48,323 bases of DNA from Tistrella bauzanensis (GTDB lineage Bacteria; Pseudomonadota; Alphaproteobacteria; Tistrellales; Tistrellaceae): contig NZ_BMDZ01000043.1 in NCBI RefSeq assembly GCF_014636235.1, forward strand, positions 1 through 48,323. The letters run 5' to 3'. Position 1 is the stretch's first letter. Each line of letters opens with the position of its first letter. Both the position numbers and the translations under genes were made by a program. Shown piece by piece: positions 7,419 to 17,305 of this stretch. Under the pieces are notes generated by a model. That model was not told the DNA's origin. It saw nothing but the letters and a program-made list of their open reading frames with translations, and did no database searches.

Positions 7419-8278
7419 CCGATCTTATTCAGCTCACCATCTATGGCATTGTTCTGGGCAGCATCTTCGCGCTGGGCGCGGTGGGCCTGTCGCTGATCTA
7501 TGCCATCCTGCGCTTTCCACATTTCGCCCATGGCGACTTCATGACGCTGGGTGCCTATCTCTCATTGGGCATTGTCACCACCTTCGGCGTGCCGCCGATC
7601 ATCGCCCTGCCCTTCGGCGCCGCTGGCGCGGTTCTGTTCGCGATCGCCATCGACCAGACCATCTATCGCCGGCTGCGCAAGACCCAGCCGGTCATCCTGC
7701 TGATCTCGTCGGTGGGCACCGCCCTGATCCTGCGGGCGCTGTTGCAGATGGTGTTCGGCTCGGAAACCCAGGTCTATCAGTCGGGCATCCAGATGCCCTA
7801 TCGCTTCGGCGATTTCCGGATCAAGCCGGCGCATTTCATGATCGTCGGCGTTGCCGCGGCCCTGGTGCTGGCGCTGCATCTGTTCCTGCAGAAGACCCGG
7901 GTCGGCAAGGCGATGCGCGCGATGAGCGACAATCGCGATCTGGCGCAGGTCACCGGCATCTCGGTCGACCGGATCGTGGTCTGGACCTGGGGCATCGGCA
8001 TCGCGCTGGCGGCCACCGCCGGCGTGCTGCTTGGCATGGACACCCGCCTGCACCCGACCATGGGCTGGAACATCCTGCTGCCGGTGTTCGCGGCCGCCAT
8101 TCTGGGCGGCATCGGCAGCCCTTACGGCGCCATCGCCGGCGGGCTGGTGATCGGCATCGTGCAGGAATGGTCGACCACCTTCATATCGCCGGCCTATAAG
8201 CCGGCGGTCGCCTTCGCCATCATGGTTCTGATGCTGCTGGTCCGCCCGACCGGCCTGTTCGCGGGGAGGAAGGTCTGA
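7415..8278 (+). CDS. livH: LIV-type ABC permease (LivH-like), 287 aa
   Basis: Inner-membrane permease with about eight hydrophobic segments. The N-terminus ILRFPHFAHGDFMTLGAYL matches the conserved LivH segment (normally N/H-F-A-x-G-x). The family's cytoplasmic loop is seen in KTRVGKAMRAMSDNRDLA, and the C-terminal half has AAILGGIGSPYGAIAGGL. It starts in an ATGA overlap with the LivF-like gene and ends in a TGATG overlap with the LivM-like gene. Confidence 0.9.
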   Translation: MTDLIQLTIYGIVLGSIFALGAVGLSLIYAILRFPHFAHGDFMTLGAYLSLGIVTTFGVPPIIALPFGAAGAVLFAIAIDQTIYRRLRKTQPVILLISSVGTALILRALLQMVFGSETQVYQSGIQMPYRFGDFRIKPAHFMIVGVAAALVLALHLFLQKTRVGKAMRAMSDNRDLAQVTGISVDRIVVWTWGIGIALAATAGVLLGMDTRLHPTMGWNILLPVFAAAILGGIGSPYGAIAGGLVIGIVQEWSTTFISPAYKPAVAFAIMVLMLLVRPTGLFAGRKV

Positions 8279-9258
8279 TGGAAATGGGGGGCCTTACCAC
8301 CTATGCGGTGTTTTTCCTCACCTCGGTTGGTATCTATGCCATCGTCTGTCTGGCGCTCAACGTGCAGTGGGGGCTGTCGGGACAGTTCAATTTCGGCATC
8401 GTCGCCTTCTATGCGCTGGGCGCCTATACCTCGGCGATCCTGACCGGCCCGCCCAGCAGCACCTATCTGGGCGGTTTCGGGTTGCCACTGCCGATCGGGC
8501 TGATCGGGGGCATGATCGTGGCCGGGCTGCTCGGCCTGTTCATCGGGCTGATCTGTCTCAATCTACGCGCCGATTATCTGGCCATCGCCACCATCGGCAT
8601 CGCCGAGATCGTTCGCCTGTTCCTGAAGAACGAGGCCTGGCTGACCAATGGCGTGCGCGGCGTGCCGGGCATTCCGCGGCCATTCTTCAACAGCGGCTAT
8701 TTCGAGTTGGGCTATCTGGCACTGGTTCTGGTGCTGGTGGTGGTGGTCTATCTGCTGATCGAACGCGCCCGCCTGTCGCCCTGGGGCCGGGTGCTGCGGG
8801 CGATCCGCGAGAATGAGGACACGGCAGCGGCCGCCGGCAAGAACGTCGTCGGCTTCCGCATCCAGGCCTTCGTGTTCGGTGCGGCGCTGATGGGGCTGGC
8901 CGGCGGGCTCTATGCCCATTTCATTGGCTTCATCAGCTCGGAAGCCTTTATGCCCGAGGTCGGCACCTTCCTGGTCTGGGTGATGCTGATCGCCGGCGGC
9001 AGCGGCAACAATCGCGGTGCCATCCTTGGCGCCTTCGCGATCTGGGTGTTGTGGTCGGGCAGCGAGTTCATCATCAGCCAGGTTCTGCCGGCCAGCCTGA
9101 CGACCCAGGCCGGCGCGCTGCGTCTGCTGCTGATCGGCGTGCTGTTGCAGGTGATCCTGCTGACCCGCCCCGCCGGTCTGCTGTCGGAAGAAGGCTTGTA
9201 TCGTCGCGGCCGGACCGCGCAGGCGGACCCGAAATCGCACCGCCGCATGGTGCGCTGA
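8278..9258 (+). CDS. livM: LIV-type ABC permease (LivM-like), 326 aa
   Basis: Partner permease of the LivH-like protein. LivM features seen: ALNVQWGLSGQFNFGIVAFYALGAY (here in two halves), LRADYLAIATIGIAEIVRL, the EAA-like cytoplasmic loop SPWGRVLRAIRENEDTA, and IAGGSGNNRGAILGAF. The start ATG 8278-8280 shares its A with the upstream stop (TGATG). It is the last gene of the operon: a 14-bp hairpin follows within 25 bp and no binding protein is encoded nearby. Confidence 0.9.
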   Translation: MEMGGLTTYAVFFLTSVGIYAIVCLALNVQWGLSGQFNFGIVAFYALGAYTSAILTGPPSSTYLGGFGLPLPIGLIGGMIVAGLLGLFIGLICLNLRADYLAIATIGIAEIVRLFLKNEAWLTNGVRGVPGIPRPFFNSGYFELGYLALVLVLVVVVYLLIERARLSPWGRVLRAIRENEDTAAAAGKNVVGFRIQAFVFGAALMGLAGGLYAHFIGFISSEAFMPEVGTFLVWVMLIAGGSGNNRGAILGAFAIWVLWSGSEFIISQVLPASLTTQAGALRLLLIGVLLQVILLTRPAGLLSEEGLYRRGRTAQADPKSHRRMVR

Positions 9259-9282
9259 CCGGATACCTGATCAAGAAAGCCG

Positions 9283-9316
9283 GGAACGGGGATGGCGATC
9301 GTGCCATCCCCGTTCC
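9283..9316 (+). terminator. Hairpin after the LIV operon, probable terminator
   Basis: Perfect 14-bp stem 9283-9296 / 9303-9316 with a six-base loop, 25 bp after the livM stop. The following TGTTTC is only a weak T-run, so termination efficiency is uncertain. Confidence 0.6.
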
Positions 9317-9398
9317 TGTTTCGGGATGCGCACCGACCGCTGCGCATCCCTGCCATGGCATACCGGCGTTTGCAGGCAGCACCGGAACCGGAAATCCT

Positions 9399-10841
9399 AT
9401 GGTCTCGCAGTTCCGCACGGAGACCGAGACCTTGATGCCCGCCGCTTCAGCCCGCCATCCGCGTCTGCCCGCCATCATCGCCGGCCTGTTGTTGATCGCA
9501 TCGTTGAGCGTGCGCGCGCTGCCGGAACTGGGCCTGCATCCCGGCGGGCTGACGGCAGAGGCGGCCACCGCCGCCGCGCTGGTGGTGGCGACGCTGGGGC
9601 TGTGGGCAACCGGGCTGCTGCCTGAAGCGGTCACCGCTCTCGGCTTCTTCACCATTGCGATGCTCACCGGGCTGGCACCGCCCGAGGTGGTGTTCTCAGG
9701 GCTCACCTCCTCGGCCTTCTGGCTGATCTTCTCAGGGCTGGTGATCGGGGTCGCGGTGCGCCAGAGCGGGCTCGGCGCCTATATCGCCGGCCATCTGGCC
9801 CGGCGGGTGGGCGGTACCTATCGCGGCGCATTGATCGGCTGCCTGATCTTCGGGCTGGTCATGGCCTTCCTGATGCCCTCGGCCATGGGCCGGATCGTGT
9901 TGATCCTGCCGGTTCTGGCCGCTCTGGGCGAGCATCTGGGCTTCACGGCCGGCACGCGCCGCCACACCGGCCTGATGCTGGCGGGCGTGATCGGCACCTT
10001 CCTGCCCTCTTTCACCATCCTGCCCGCGAATGTGCCCAACAATGTGATGGTCGGCATCATCGAGGCGGCATCAGGGCCGGTGCCGACGTTCTCGTCCTAT
10101 CTGGTGACGAATTTTCCGGTGCTCGGGCTGTTGAAGACGGTCGTGCTGGCGGGTGTGCTGCTGGCGCTCTATGGCCGCGACCGGGTGGCAATGGCCGGCC
10201 GACCGGCAACGCCGGAGCCGATGACGAGGGCGCAGCGCCGGTTGGCGGGCCTGCTGTGTCTGGCGCTGTGCTTCTGGATGACCGACGCGCTGCACCACAT
10301 CTCGCCGGCCTGGATCAGCATGACGGTGGCGGTGATCTGCCTGATCCCGCGATCGGGCTTCCTGCCGCCGCGTGCCCTGCAGACGCTGAACATGGAGCCG
10401 GTGTTCTATGCGGCCGGCATCATCGGCCTCGGGGCGCTGATCGTCCATGCCGGGCTCGGCGGCTGGCTGGCCGGCGTGCTGCTGGATGCGGCCGGGCTGG
10501 TGCCGGGTGAGGCGATCGGCAATTTCGCCCGGATGAGCGGGCTTGCAACTGCGATCGCCTTTGCAACCACCCTGTCCGGCGTGCCGGCGGTCCTCACGCC
10601 GCTCACCAGCGATCTCAGCGCCGCCACCGGGCTCAGCCCCGCCGCCATTCTGGCGGCCCAGGTCGCCGGATTCTCCACCGTCGTTCTGCCCTATCAGGCG
10701 CCACCACTGATGATGGCGATCCTGATCGGGCCGCTGCCGGCGCGGGATGTGGCGCGGCTGTGCCTGATCACCGCCGCCATCACCATCCTGATCCTGTGGC
10801 CGTTGCAGGCCTTGTGGCTGCGCCTGATCGGCGTGATCTGA
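9399..10841 (+). CDS. DASS/SLC13-family anion:cation symporter, 480 aa
   Basis: Polytopic inner-membrane protein with about twelve hydrophobic segments, resembling divalent-anion:sodium symporters (di/tricarboxylates, sulfate). Family-like features include an inner hairpin motif around FLPSFTILPANVPNNVM and, in the second half, SGVPAVLTPLTSDLS then STVVLPYQAPPLMMA, which resemble the paired re-entrant/SNT regions. Substrate is not predictable. Start: ATG 9399 has GGAA five bases upstream, and ATG 9435 is equally possible. Further upstream codons overlap livM in another frame and are unlikely to be used. It stands alone between a hairpin and the convergent rtcB. Confidence 0.78.
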   Translation: MVSQFRTETETLMPAASARHPRLPAIIAGLLLIASLSVRALPELGLHPGGLTAEAATAAALVVATLGLWATGLLPEAVTALGFFTIAMLTGLAPPEVVFSGLTSSAFWLIFSGLVIGVAVRQSGLGAYIAGHLARRVGGTYRGALIGCLIFGLVMAFLMPSAMGRIVLILPVLAALGEHLGFTAGTRRHTGLMLAGVIGTFLPSFTILPANVPNNVMVGIIEAASGPVPTFSSYLVTNFPVLGLLKTVVLAGVLLALYGRDRVAMAGRPATPEPMTRAQRRLAGLLCLALCFWMTDALHHISPAWISMTVAVICLIPRSGFLPPRALQTLNMEPVFYAAGIIGLGALIVHAGLGGWLAGVLLDAAGLVPGEAIGNFARMSGLATAIAFATTLSGVPAVLTPLTSDLSAATGLSPAAILAAQVAGFSTVVLPYQAPPLMMAILIGPLPARDVARLCLITAAITILILWPLQALWLRLIGVI

Positions 10842-10854
10842 CAGGCGGGGCCCC

Positions 10855-12099
<1,245 letters not shown>

Positions 12100-12166
12100 G
12101 GTTCTGATCCTTCTGGTCGGGCGGCTGCCCGGTGGTCGTCTCAAGAGGTGTCAACAGGGCCGGCTT

Positions 12167-12182
12167 TGCCAGAAGCGTGCCG
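12167..12182 (-). promoter_or_regulatory. Sigma-54 promoter of rtcB
   Basis: On the minus strand the sequence is CGGCACGCTTCTGGCA. Compared with TGGCACGN4TTGCA, only two bases differ, and the invariant GG and GC are present at the correct spacing. It lies 68 bp upstream of the rtcB start and points at rtcB, as expected for a gene controlled by the enhancer-binding protein RtcR. Confidence 0.85.
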
Positions 12183-12258
12183 GTTCAGGCCCGACCGCGC
12201 GCGCTACGCCATAACGCCTTGTTCCGACATCTATAAACAGCAGCCGCATGCATCGGGC

Positions 12259-12287
12259 TTGCATCCTGTGTTGGCCGCGTGAATTAT
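12259..12287 (+). promoter_or_regulatory. Candidate sigma-70 promoter of rtcR
   Basis: TTGCAT (12259-12264), 17-bp spacer, AATTAT (12282-12287), 38 bp before the rtcR ATG. The -10 matches the consensus at four of six positions. Confidence 0.45.
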
Positions 12288-12324
12288 CTTTCTATCTCGT
12301 TGCTTATCCTATGGGATCATCGCA

Positions 12325-13956
12325 ATGGCCAAGCGCCGCGTCGCTCTGGGTTTTGTCGGCACAACGCTGGATGCCGGCCGCATGCCTGCCCGCTGGAAGC
12401 GATGGCGACCGACCATCTCGCTCTGCCAGCAGGCGGCCGCCATCGGGCTCGATCGGCTGGAACTGATCCATGACACCCATTCGCAGGGTCTGTATCAGCA
12501 ATTGGCCAGTGACATCGCCGAGGTGGCACCGGCTTTGACCCTGCGCCCGCATCTGATATCGCTGACCAACCCGTGGGATCTGGAAGAGGTTTATGCGGCT
12601 CTGCATGATTTCGCGCGCCGCTATCCATTCGATACCGAGACGGAAGACTATCTGATCAACATCACCACCGGCACTCATGTGATGCAGATCTGCTGGTTCC
12701 TGCTGGTCGAGGCTCGCTACATTCCGGCAAAGCTGTTGCAGATCTCGCCGCCCCGGGCGCGTGATCGTGACGACAGCCCCGGCAGCCACACCATCGTGGA
12801 TATCGACCTGTCGCGCTATGACCGGATCGCCACACGCTTCCGCGCCGAGGAAGCCGAGGGCGTGTCGGTCCTGAAAGCCGGTATCGAAACGCGCAATGCC
12901 GCGTTCAACCAATTGATCGACCGCATCGAACAGGTGGCGATCCGGTCGTCGGCACCCGTGCTGCTGACCGGCCCGACTGGTGCCGGCAAATCACAACTCG
13001 CCCGGCGGATCTATGCGCTGAAGAAGGCCCGCCGGCAGATCGCGGGGCCGCTGGTCGAGGTGAACTGTGCCACGCTGCGCGGCGACGCGGCGATGTCGGC
13101 CCTGTTCGGGCATGTCCGCGGCGCCTTCACCGGGGCCATCACCGACCGCTCCGGCCTGCTGAAAGCCGCCGACGGCGGTGTGCTGTTTCTGGACGAAATC
13201 GGCGAACTGGGCCTGGACGAACAGGCCATGATCCTGCGCGCGGTCGAAGATCGCCGCTTCCTGCCGGTCGGCAGTGATCGCGAGGTGGAAAGCCGGTTCC
13301 AACTGATCGCCGGCACCAATCGCGATCTTGGCCAGGCAGTGCGTGCCGGCCGTTTCCGGGATGACCTGCTGGCCCGGATCAATCTGTGGAGCGTCGATCT
13401 GCCGGCCCTGCGCGCGCGCCCTGAAGACATCGACCCGAATATCGATGTCGAGTTGCGCCGCCATGCCGAGCGCGAGGGCCGGCAGGTGTCGTTCAATCGC
13501 GAGGCGCGGCAGCGCTATCTGGCCTTCGCAACCGCCCCCACAGCACTCTGGCCCGGTAATTTCCGCGATCTCGGCGCCTCGATCACCCGCATGGCAACAC
13601 TGGCCCCATCAGGGCGGATCACCGAAGCCGTGGTGATCGAGGAAATCGCGCGGCTGGCCAGCCAATGGCGGGCAGCCGCGCCGCCTGCCCCGGCCGATGA
13701 TCTGTCGGCCGTGCTCGATGCCGGGCGGCTGGCCATGATCGACCCGTTCGACCGGGTGCAGCTTGCCGAGGTGGTGCGGGTCTGCCGGACCGCACCGAGC
13801 TTGAGCGCCGCCGGCCGGATGCTGTTTCCCGTCTCCCGCGCCGCCAGGACCGCGCCCAATGACGCCGACCGGCTGCGCAAATATCTGGCGCGCTTCGGCC
13901 TGGACTGGGCGGCGATCAAGGCTGCCACGCCGGGCGTCGAAGACGGCGCGCCATAA
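12325..13956 (+). CDS. rtcR: RtcR, sigma-54-dependent activator of RNA repair, 543 aa
   Basis: Enhancer-binding protein that activates rtcB. The N-terminal ~180 residues are the RtcR regulatory (CARF-like) domain, containing FVGTTLDAG near the start and LINITTGTHVMQICWFLLVE. The AAA+ domain follows: Walker A GPTGAGKSQLARR (about 209-221), the sigma-54-contacting GAFTGA loop (FGHVRGAFTGAITDR), Walker B GGVLFLDEIGELGLDEQA, and sensor region RARPEDI. The C-terminal DNA-binding part contains SLSAAGRMLFPVSR. In E. coli the N-terminal domain represses until it senses an RNA-end ligand. Divergent from rtcB across 225 bp. No upstream inverted repeat strong enough to name as its binding site was found. 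Confidence 0.95.
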   Translation: MAKRRVALGFVGTTLDAGRMPARWKRWRPTISLCQQAAAIGLDRLELIHDTHSQGLYQQLASDIAEVAPALTLRPHLISLTNPWDLEEVYAALHDFARRYPFDTETEDYLINITTGTHVMQICWFLLVEARYIPAKLLQISPPRARDRDDSPGSHTIVDIDLSRYDRIATRFRAEEAEGVSVLKAGIETRNAAFNQLIDRIEQVAIRSSAPVLLTGPTGAGKSQLARRIYALKKARRQIAGPLVEVNCATLRGDAAMSALFGHVRGAFTGAITDRSGLLKAADGGVLFLDEIGELGLDEQAMILRAVEDRRFLPVGSDREVESRFQLIAGTNRDLGQAVRAGRFRDDLLARINLWSVDLPALRARPEDIDPNIDVELRRHAEREGRQVSFNREARQRYLAFATAPTALWPGNFRDLGASITRMATLAPSGRITEAVVIEEIARLASQWRAAAPPAPADDLSAVLDAGRLAMIDPFDRVQLAEVVRVCRTAPSLSAAGRMLFPVSRAARTAPNDADRLRKYLARFGLDWAAIKAATPGVEDGAP

Positions 13957-14069
13957 CTCACGGGTGCCGTCACTAGCGGGCGTTTCATGCGGACATCGCC
14001 ACTGTGGCTGGTCCGCGACCGGAGGTTGGGGCATGCTGGCGGCCCGTATTCACCAGTCGGAGGTCTGCA

Positions 14070-14924
14070 ATGTCGTTGCGCCAGATCGCCCCGGACATGG
14101 ACCCCGTCATTGTCGGTCAGATCGACCGGCGACTGGACGCTCTGTGCAGCGATCATCGGGTGACCATTCCGCTCGCCATCGAAAGCGGCAGCCGGGCCTG
14201 GGGCTTTCCATCACCCGACAGCGACTATGACTGCCGCTTCGTCTATGTCCGCAGCCTCGACCAGTATCTGACGCCCTGGCCGCCCCGCGACGTGATCGAA
14301 ACCCCGCTGGATGCGATTTTCGACGTCAATGGCTGGGATCTGGGCAAGGCCCTGCACCTGTTGGTGAAGGGCAATGCGGTGATCCTGGAATGGCTGATGT
14401 CACCGGTGATCTATCGCGGCGACAACCGGTTCCGGCAGGCCTTTCTCGATCTCGCCGAACGTCATGCCAACCCGGCCCTGATCGCCCGCCACTATCTGCA
14501 TCTGGGTGAACACCAGCGTGCCACGGCCTTTGGCGATGGCCGATCGGTGCCGCAGAAGAAGATCTTCTATGCGCTGCGGCCGGCCATGGCGCTCAGATGG
14601 CTGCGCCTGCATCCGCAGGCACAGTTCCCACCGATGCAGTTCCAGACCCTGATGTCGGAAGGCGAGGTGCCGGCAGAGGTCAGGGCAGTGGCAGAGGCGC
14701 TGCTGGCGCGCAAGACGGTCAGCCATGAGCTAGGCAGCGCGCCGCTCGATCCGGTGATCGGTGCCTTCATCGACAGCGAATTCACGCGCGCGCGGACATA
14801 TTTTCCCGGCGAGCGCGTCGCCATGCCGGCAGAGGCTAAAGAGGATGCGGCGGCATTCTTCCACGCCACGGTGCTGAGCCAGACCCCTGCCCTGGCTCAC
14901 GCCGCATCAATGGCCGGCACCTGA
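14070..14924 (+). CDS. rlaP: RlaP-type nucleotidyltransferase (RNA-repair-associated), 284 aa
   Basis: DNA polymerase-beta-superfamily nucleotidyltransferase of the kind linked to RNA repair operons (RlaP, COG3541). The active-site signature is ESGSRAWGFPSPDSDYDCRF, with the Gly-Ser pair and the Asp-x-Asp metal ligands (DYD), about residues 36-55. A conserved following block includes NGWDLGKALHLLVKGNAV, then EWLMSPVIY. The start at 14070 has GGAGG seven bases upstream; in-frame codons from 14004 lack this. It lies 113 bp after rtcR and is co-directional, so it probably belongs to the RNA repair locus. Substrate is not established. The last 28 bp overlap the 3' end of the convergent nsrR-like gene. 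Confidence 0.85.
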   Translation: MSLRQIAPDMDPVIVGQIDRRLDALCSDHRVTIPLAIESGSRAWGFPSPDSDYDCRFVYVRSLDQYLTPWPPRDVIETPLDAIFDVNGWDLGKALHLLVKGNAVILEWLMSPVIYRGDNRFRQAFLDLAERHANPALIARHYLHLGEHQRATAFGDGRSVPQKKIFYALRPAMALRWLRLHPQAQFPPMQFQTLMSEGEVPAEVRAVAEALLARKTVSHELGSAPLDPVIGAFIDSEFTRARTYFPGERVAMPAEAKEDAAAFFHATVLSQTPALAHAASMAGT

Positions 14925-15349
14925 AGCCGCAGCAGGGCCGCGAGATCGCAGCGCGGCCGGATCAGATCGGCCAGGGTATAGCGGTCCATATGGGCAAAGA
15001 ACGCCTCTTCCGCCTCGGCCAGCGCGCCCCGCAGGGTGCAGGCGGGCAGGATCGCGCAATGGCCACCCGGCTCGAAACACTCAAGCAGGCTGCTGTCCCG
15101 TTCCGTCTCGCGCAGCACCTGCCCCACGCGGATATCGGCCGGCAGGCGGGCCAGCCTGAGCCCGCCGCCCTTGCCGCGCACGGTCTCCAGATAGCCCAGC
15201 CGGCCAAGCTGGTGGACCACCTTCATCAGATGATTGCGCGAGATGCCATAGGCCTCGGCAATCTGGCCGATGGTCACCAGCGGCCCCGGTGCCACCCCCA
15301 CAAAGATCAGGCTGCGCAGCGCATAGTCGGAAAACGTGGTCAGACGCAT
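14897..15349 (-). CDS. nsrR: Rrf2-family regulator, NsrR-type, 150 aa
   Basis: Iron-sulfur transcription factor, probably an NO-sensing repressor. The N-terminal winged helix starts MRLTTFSDYALRSLIFVG and has the recognition helix in AYGISRNHLMKVVHQLGRL. Three Cys for a cluster lie in CFEPGGHCAILPACTLRG (about 92-105), the NsrR pattern ending in PACxLRG. Start chosen at the family-typical MRLT (15349) rather than upstream Met codons to 15499. AAGATG-type half-sites just upstream suggest autoregulation. No nitrosative-stress enzyme gene lies beside it; neighbours are rlaP (convergent overlap) and an ABC binding protein. Confidence 0.8.
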   Translation of the reverse strand: MRLTTFSDYALRSLIFVGVAPGPLVTIGQIAEAYGISRNHLMKVVHQLGRLGYLETVRGKGGGLRLARLPADIRVGQVLRETERDSSLLECFEPGGHCAILPACTLRGALAEAEEAFFAHMDRYTLADLIRPRCDLAALLRLQVPAIDAA

Positions 15350-15398
15350 GACAATCGGAGCCTTCGACGGCGGGACAGGCCGGCGCGAAACACGACGG

Positions 15399-15430
15399 TA
15401 CATCTTCAAGAGACGGTGCATCTTTAAGAT
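15399..15430 (-). promoter_or_regulatory. Candidate NsrR autoregulatory site
   Basis: On the minus strand AAGATGCA (15417-15424) and AAGATGTA (15399-15406) are direct copies 18 bp apart, 50-75 bp before the nsrR start. The first is part of a small palindrome ATCTT-N-AAGAT (15420-15430). The half-sites resemble the AAGATGYA half of the NsrR motif. Confidence 0.45.
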
Positions 15431-15477
15431 ATATCGCTGATGCCTGTCTGTGTAGGCCAGCCGACCCCTAAATGCAT

Positions 15478-15513
15478 GAAAACGGCAGCCGGTTCGCACC
15501 GGCTGCCGTTTTC
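15478..15513 (-). terminator. Bidirectional hairpin terminator
   Basis: Perfect 15-bp stem 15478-15492 / 15499-15513, loop TTCGCA, with A4 and T4 at its base on either side. It lies 62 bp after the stop of the minus-strand binding protein gene. Confidence 0.8.
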
Positions 15514-15574
15514 GTCGGACCGCAGGCCCCGATATGCCGGAACCGGCATGCCGGGCTTGTCGGATTGTCGATGG

Positions 15575-16795
15575 TCAGAGCTTGGGCTCGACGATCTCGC
15601 GCGTCTCGACCGTGCCGTTCTTGAACTCATAGATCGCGAAGGTGCCGGACACGTCGCCCGCGGCATCGAAATCGAGCGAACCCGATGCGCCGACATAGTC
15701 GATGTCCTTGCCCTCCTTGATCAGCGCCACCGCCTTCTGCCACTCACCCGGCATCACCTTCTCGCCCGGCGCATTGGCGACCTCGCGCAGCGCGTCGCGG
15801 ATCTTGGTGCCATCGGTCGAACCGGCCTTCTCCATGGCCAGCGCCAGGACATAGACCGCATCATAGGTGGTGTCGATATAGGGCTTCGGCGGCAGTTCCT
15901 TGTACTTCGCCTCATAGGCCTCGCGGAACAGCTTGGCGGCCGGGCTGTCGGCCAGGGCTTCCGGCGCGATGCCGACCGTGTCCTTCAGATACTCCTCGCC
16001 GATCGCCGCCGACATCTCGGGCGCCTTCAGGCCATCGGAGAACACGAACTTGCTGAACAGGCCCTCTTCCAGCGCCTGCCGCACGACCGTGGTGCCATTC
16101 TCAGGATAGGCAATCAGCACCAGAGCCTCGGCGCCATCCTTCGATGCATTGGTCAGCTCGCCGCGATAGGATGCGCTGCCAGCCTCGAAGGCCAGCGTAG
16201 CCGCGACCTTGCCGCCATTCTTCTCGAAGGTCTTGGTGAACTCTTCCGCCAGACCCTGGCCATAGTCGTTGTTGATGTACATGATCGACACGGTCTTGTA
16301 GCCCTCATCGGCTGCAAGCTTGCCCATCACGGTACCCTGAAGGGCATCGGACGGCACCGAGCGGAACATGAAGTCCTTGTCGTCCAGCGAGGTGATCACC
16401 GGCGAGGTCGACGCCGGCGAAATCTGCGGCACCGACCGCGTGGCGGAGACAGTGGTCGCCACCGGAATGCTGACGCCCGACGACAACGCGCCGACCAGGC
16501 CGTTCACACCCGCCACCGACACCAGCCGCTGGGCGGCATCAACGCCCGCCTGGGCATTGGTCTGGGTGTCGGCGACCTCAAGGCCGAGCTTGCCGCCAAG
16601 CAGGCCGCCCTGGCTGTTGATCTCTTCCAGCGCCAGCTCGGCACCGGTGACCGAGGCCACGCCATAGGCCTGCAGGTCGCCAGTCAGCGGCATAAGGGCG
16701 CCGATCTTGCCCCCGGCCGCCCAGGCCGGTGCCGCGGCGACGATCATCGTGGCTGCAACGGCCGCCGTGGCGGTCCGGATCGGATTGAGCTTCAT
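15575..16795 (-). CDS. LIV-type ABC substrate-binding protein, periplasmic, 406 aa
   Basis: Periplasmic type I binding protein (Peripla_BP_6/LivK family). Signal peptide MKLNPIRTATAAVAATMIV followed by AAAPAWA and cleavage before AGGKIGALM. The mature start KIGALMPLTGDLQAYG is the family's first strand. Later blocks include NGLVGALSSGVSIPVA, PQISPASTSPVIT and YINNDYGQGLAEEF. Start 16795 has GGGGAAG just upstream; codons to 16930 are outside the signal peptide logic. It stands alone, yet the plus-strand livGFHM operon 6.3 kb away lacks a binding protein, so the two may be partners. This is inference from counts only. Confidence 0.9.
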   Translation of the reverse strand: MKLNPIRTATAAVAATMIVAAAPAWAAGGKIGALMPLTGDLQAYGVASVTGAELALEEINSQGGLLGGKLGLEVADTQTNAQAGVDAAQRLVSVAGVNGLVGALSSGVSIPVATTVSATRSVPQISPASTSPVITSLDDKDFMFRSVPSDALQGTVMGKLAADEGYKTVSIMYINNDYGQGLAEEFTKTFEKNGGKVAATLAFEAGSASYRGELTNASKDGAEALVLIAYPENGTTVVRQALEEGLFSKFVFSDGLKAPEMSAAIGEEYLKDTVGIAPEALADSPAAKLFREAYEAKYKELPPKPYIDTTYDAVYVLALAMEKAGSTDGTKIRDALREVANAPGEKVMPGEWQKAVALIKEGKDIDYVGASGSLDFDAAGDVSGTFAIYEFKNGTVETREIVEPKL

Positions 16796-17305
16796 CGCTT
16801 CCCCATCTCTCGTATTTTGGTTGCGATCGTCATTGTGATCGGAACCGGGTGGCCGGCATGTCCGACACCGCATCACCATATGAGTGCCGCAGTGTCCGCA
16901 GCCCATTGATGCCGCCGGTCCGACAGCCATGAACCACGCACGCCCGCACCCGTCACCATCTCCTCATGGCGGGTGCCGGCGCGCCTCCCCGGTTCCGGCT
17001 GGCCTCATTATGCACGGCACATGCCCGCTCCCAAAGCCCGATCACTCGCCGCAGGCACGATGGACGGGCCGTGCAGATCGCGCACGGGTCTGGTGCCATG
17101 CAGAAGCTGCATTGTTGCAGTGCGAAATAGACCCCTCCCGGAACCGATCGATCAGGCGTATCTCTAGCTCATCGAAACGATACGACGCGCCGCCGACGAG
17201 GCGCCCCGACCGAGCCCCCAGCAACCGCGACCGGCCCCCGCCGGCACGCGACCGGTCGAGAGGCATCACTCGGACGATGACGGCGCAACCAAGGAGACCA
17301 AAGTC
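16796..17305. other. 510-bp intergenic region between binding-protein gene and DUF1127 gene
   Basis: Divergent promoter region. The notable feature is a pair of overlapping inverted repeats at 17098-17120, ATGCAG-AAG-CTGCAT and CTGCA-TTGT-TGCAG, which would suit a LysR-type or other dimeric regulator of the DUF1127 transcript. GGAAC at 17140-17144 and GTATCT at 17158-17163 are spaced too closely for a standard ECF promoter. No gene is supported here. Confidence 0.45.
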
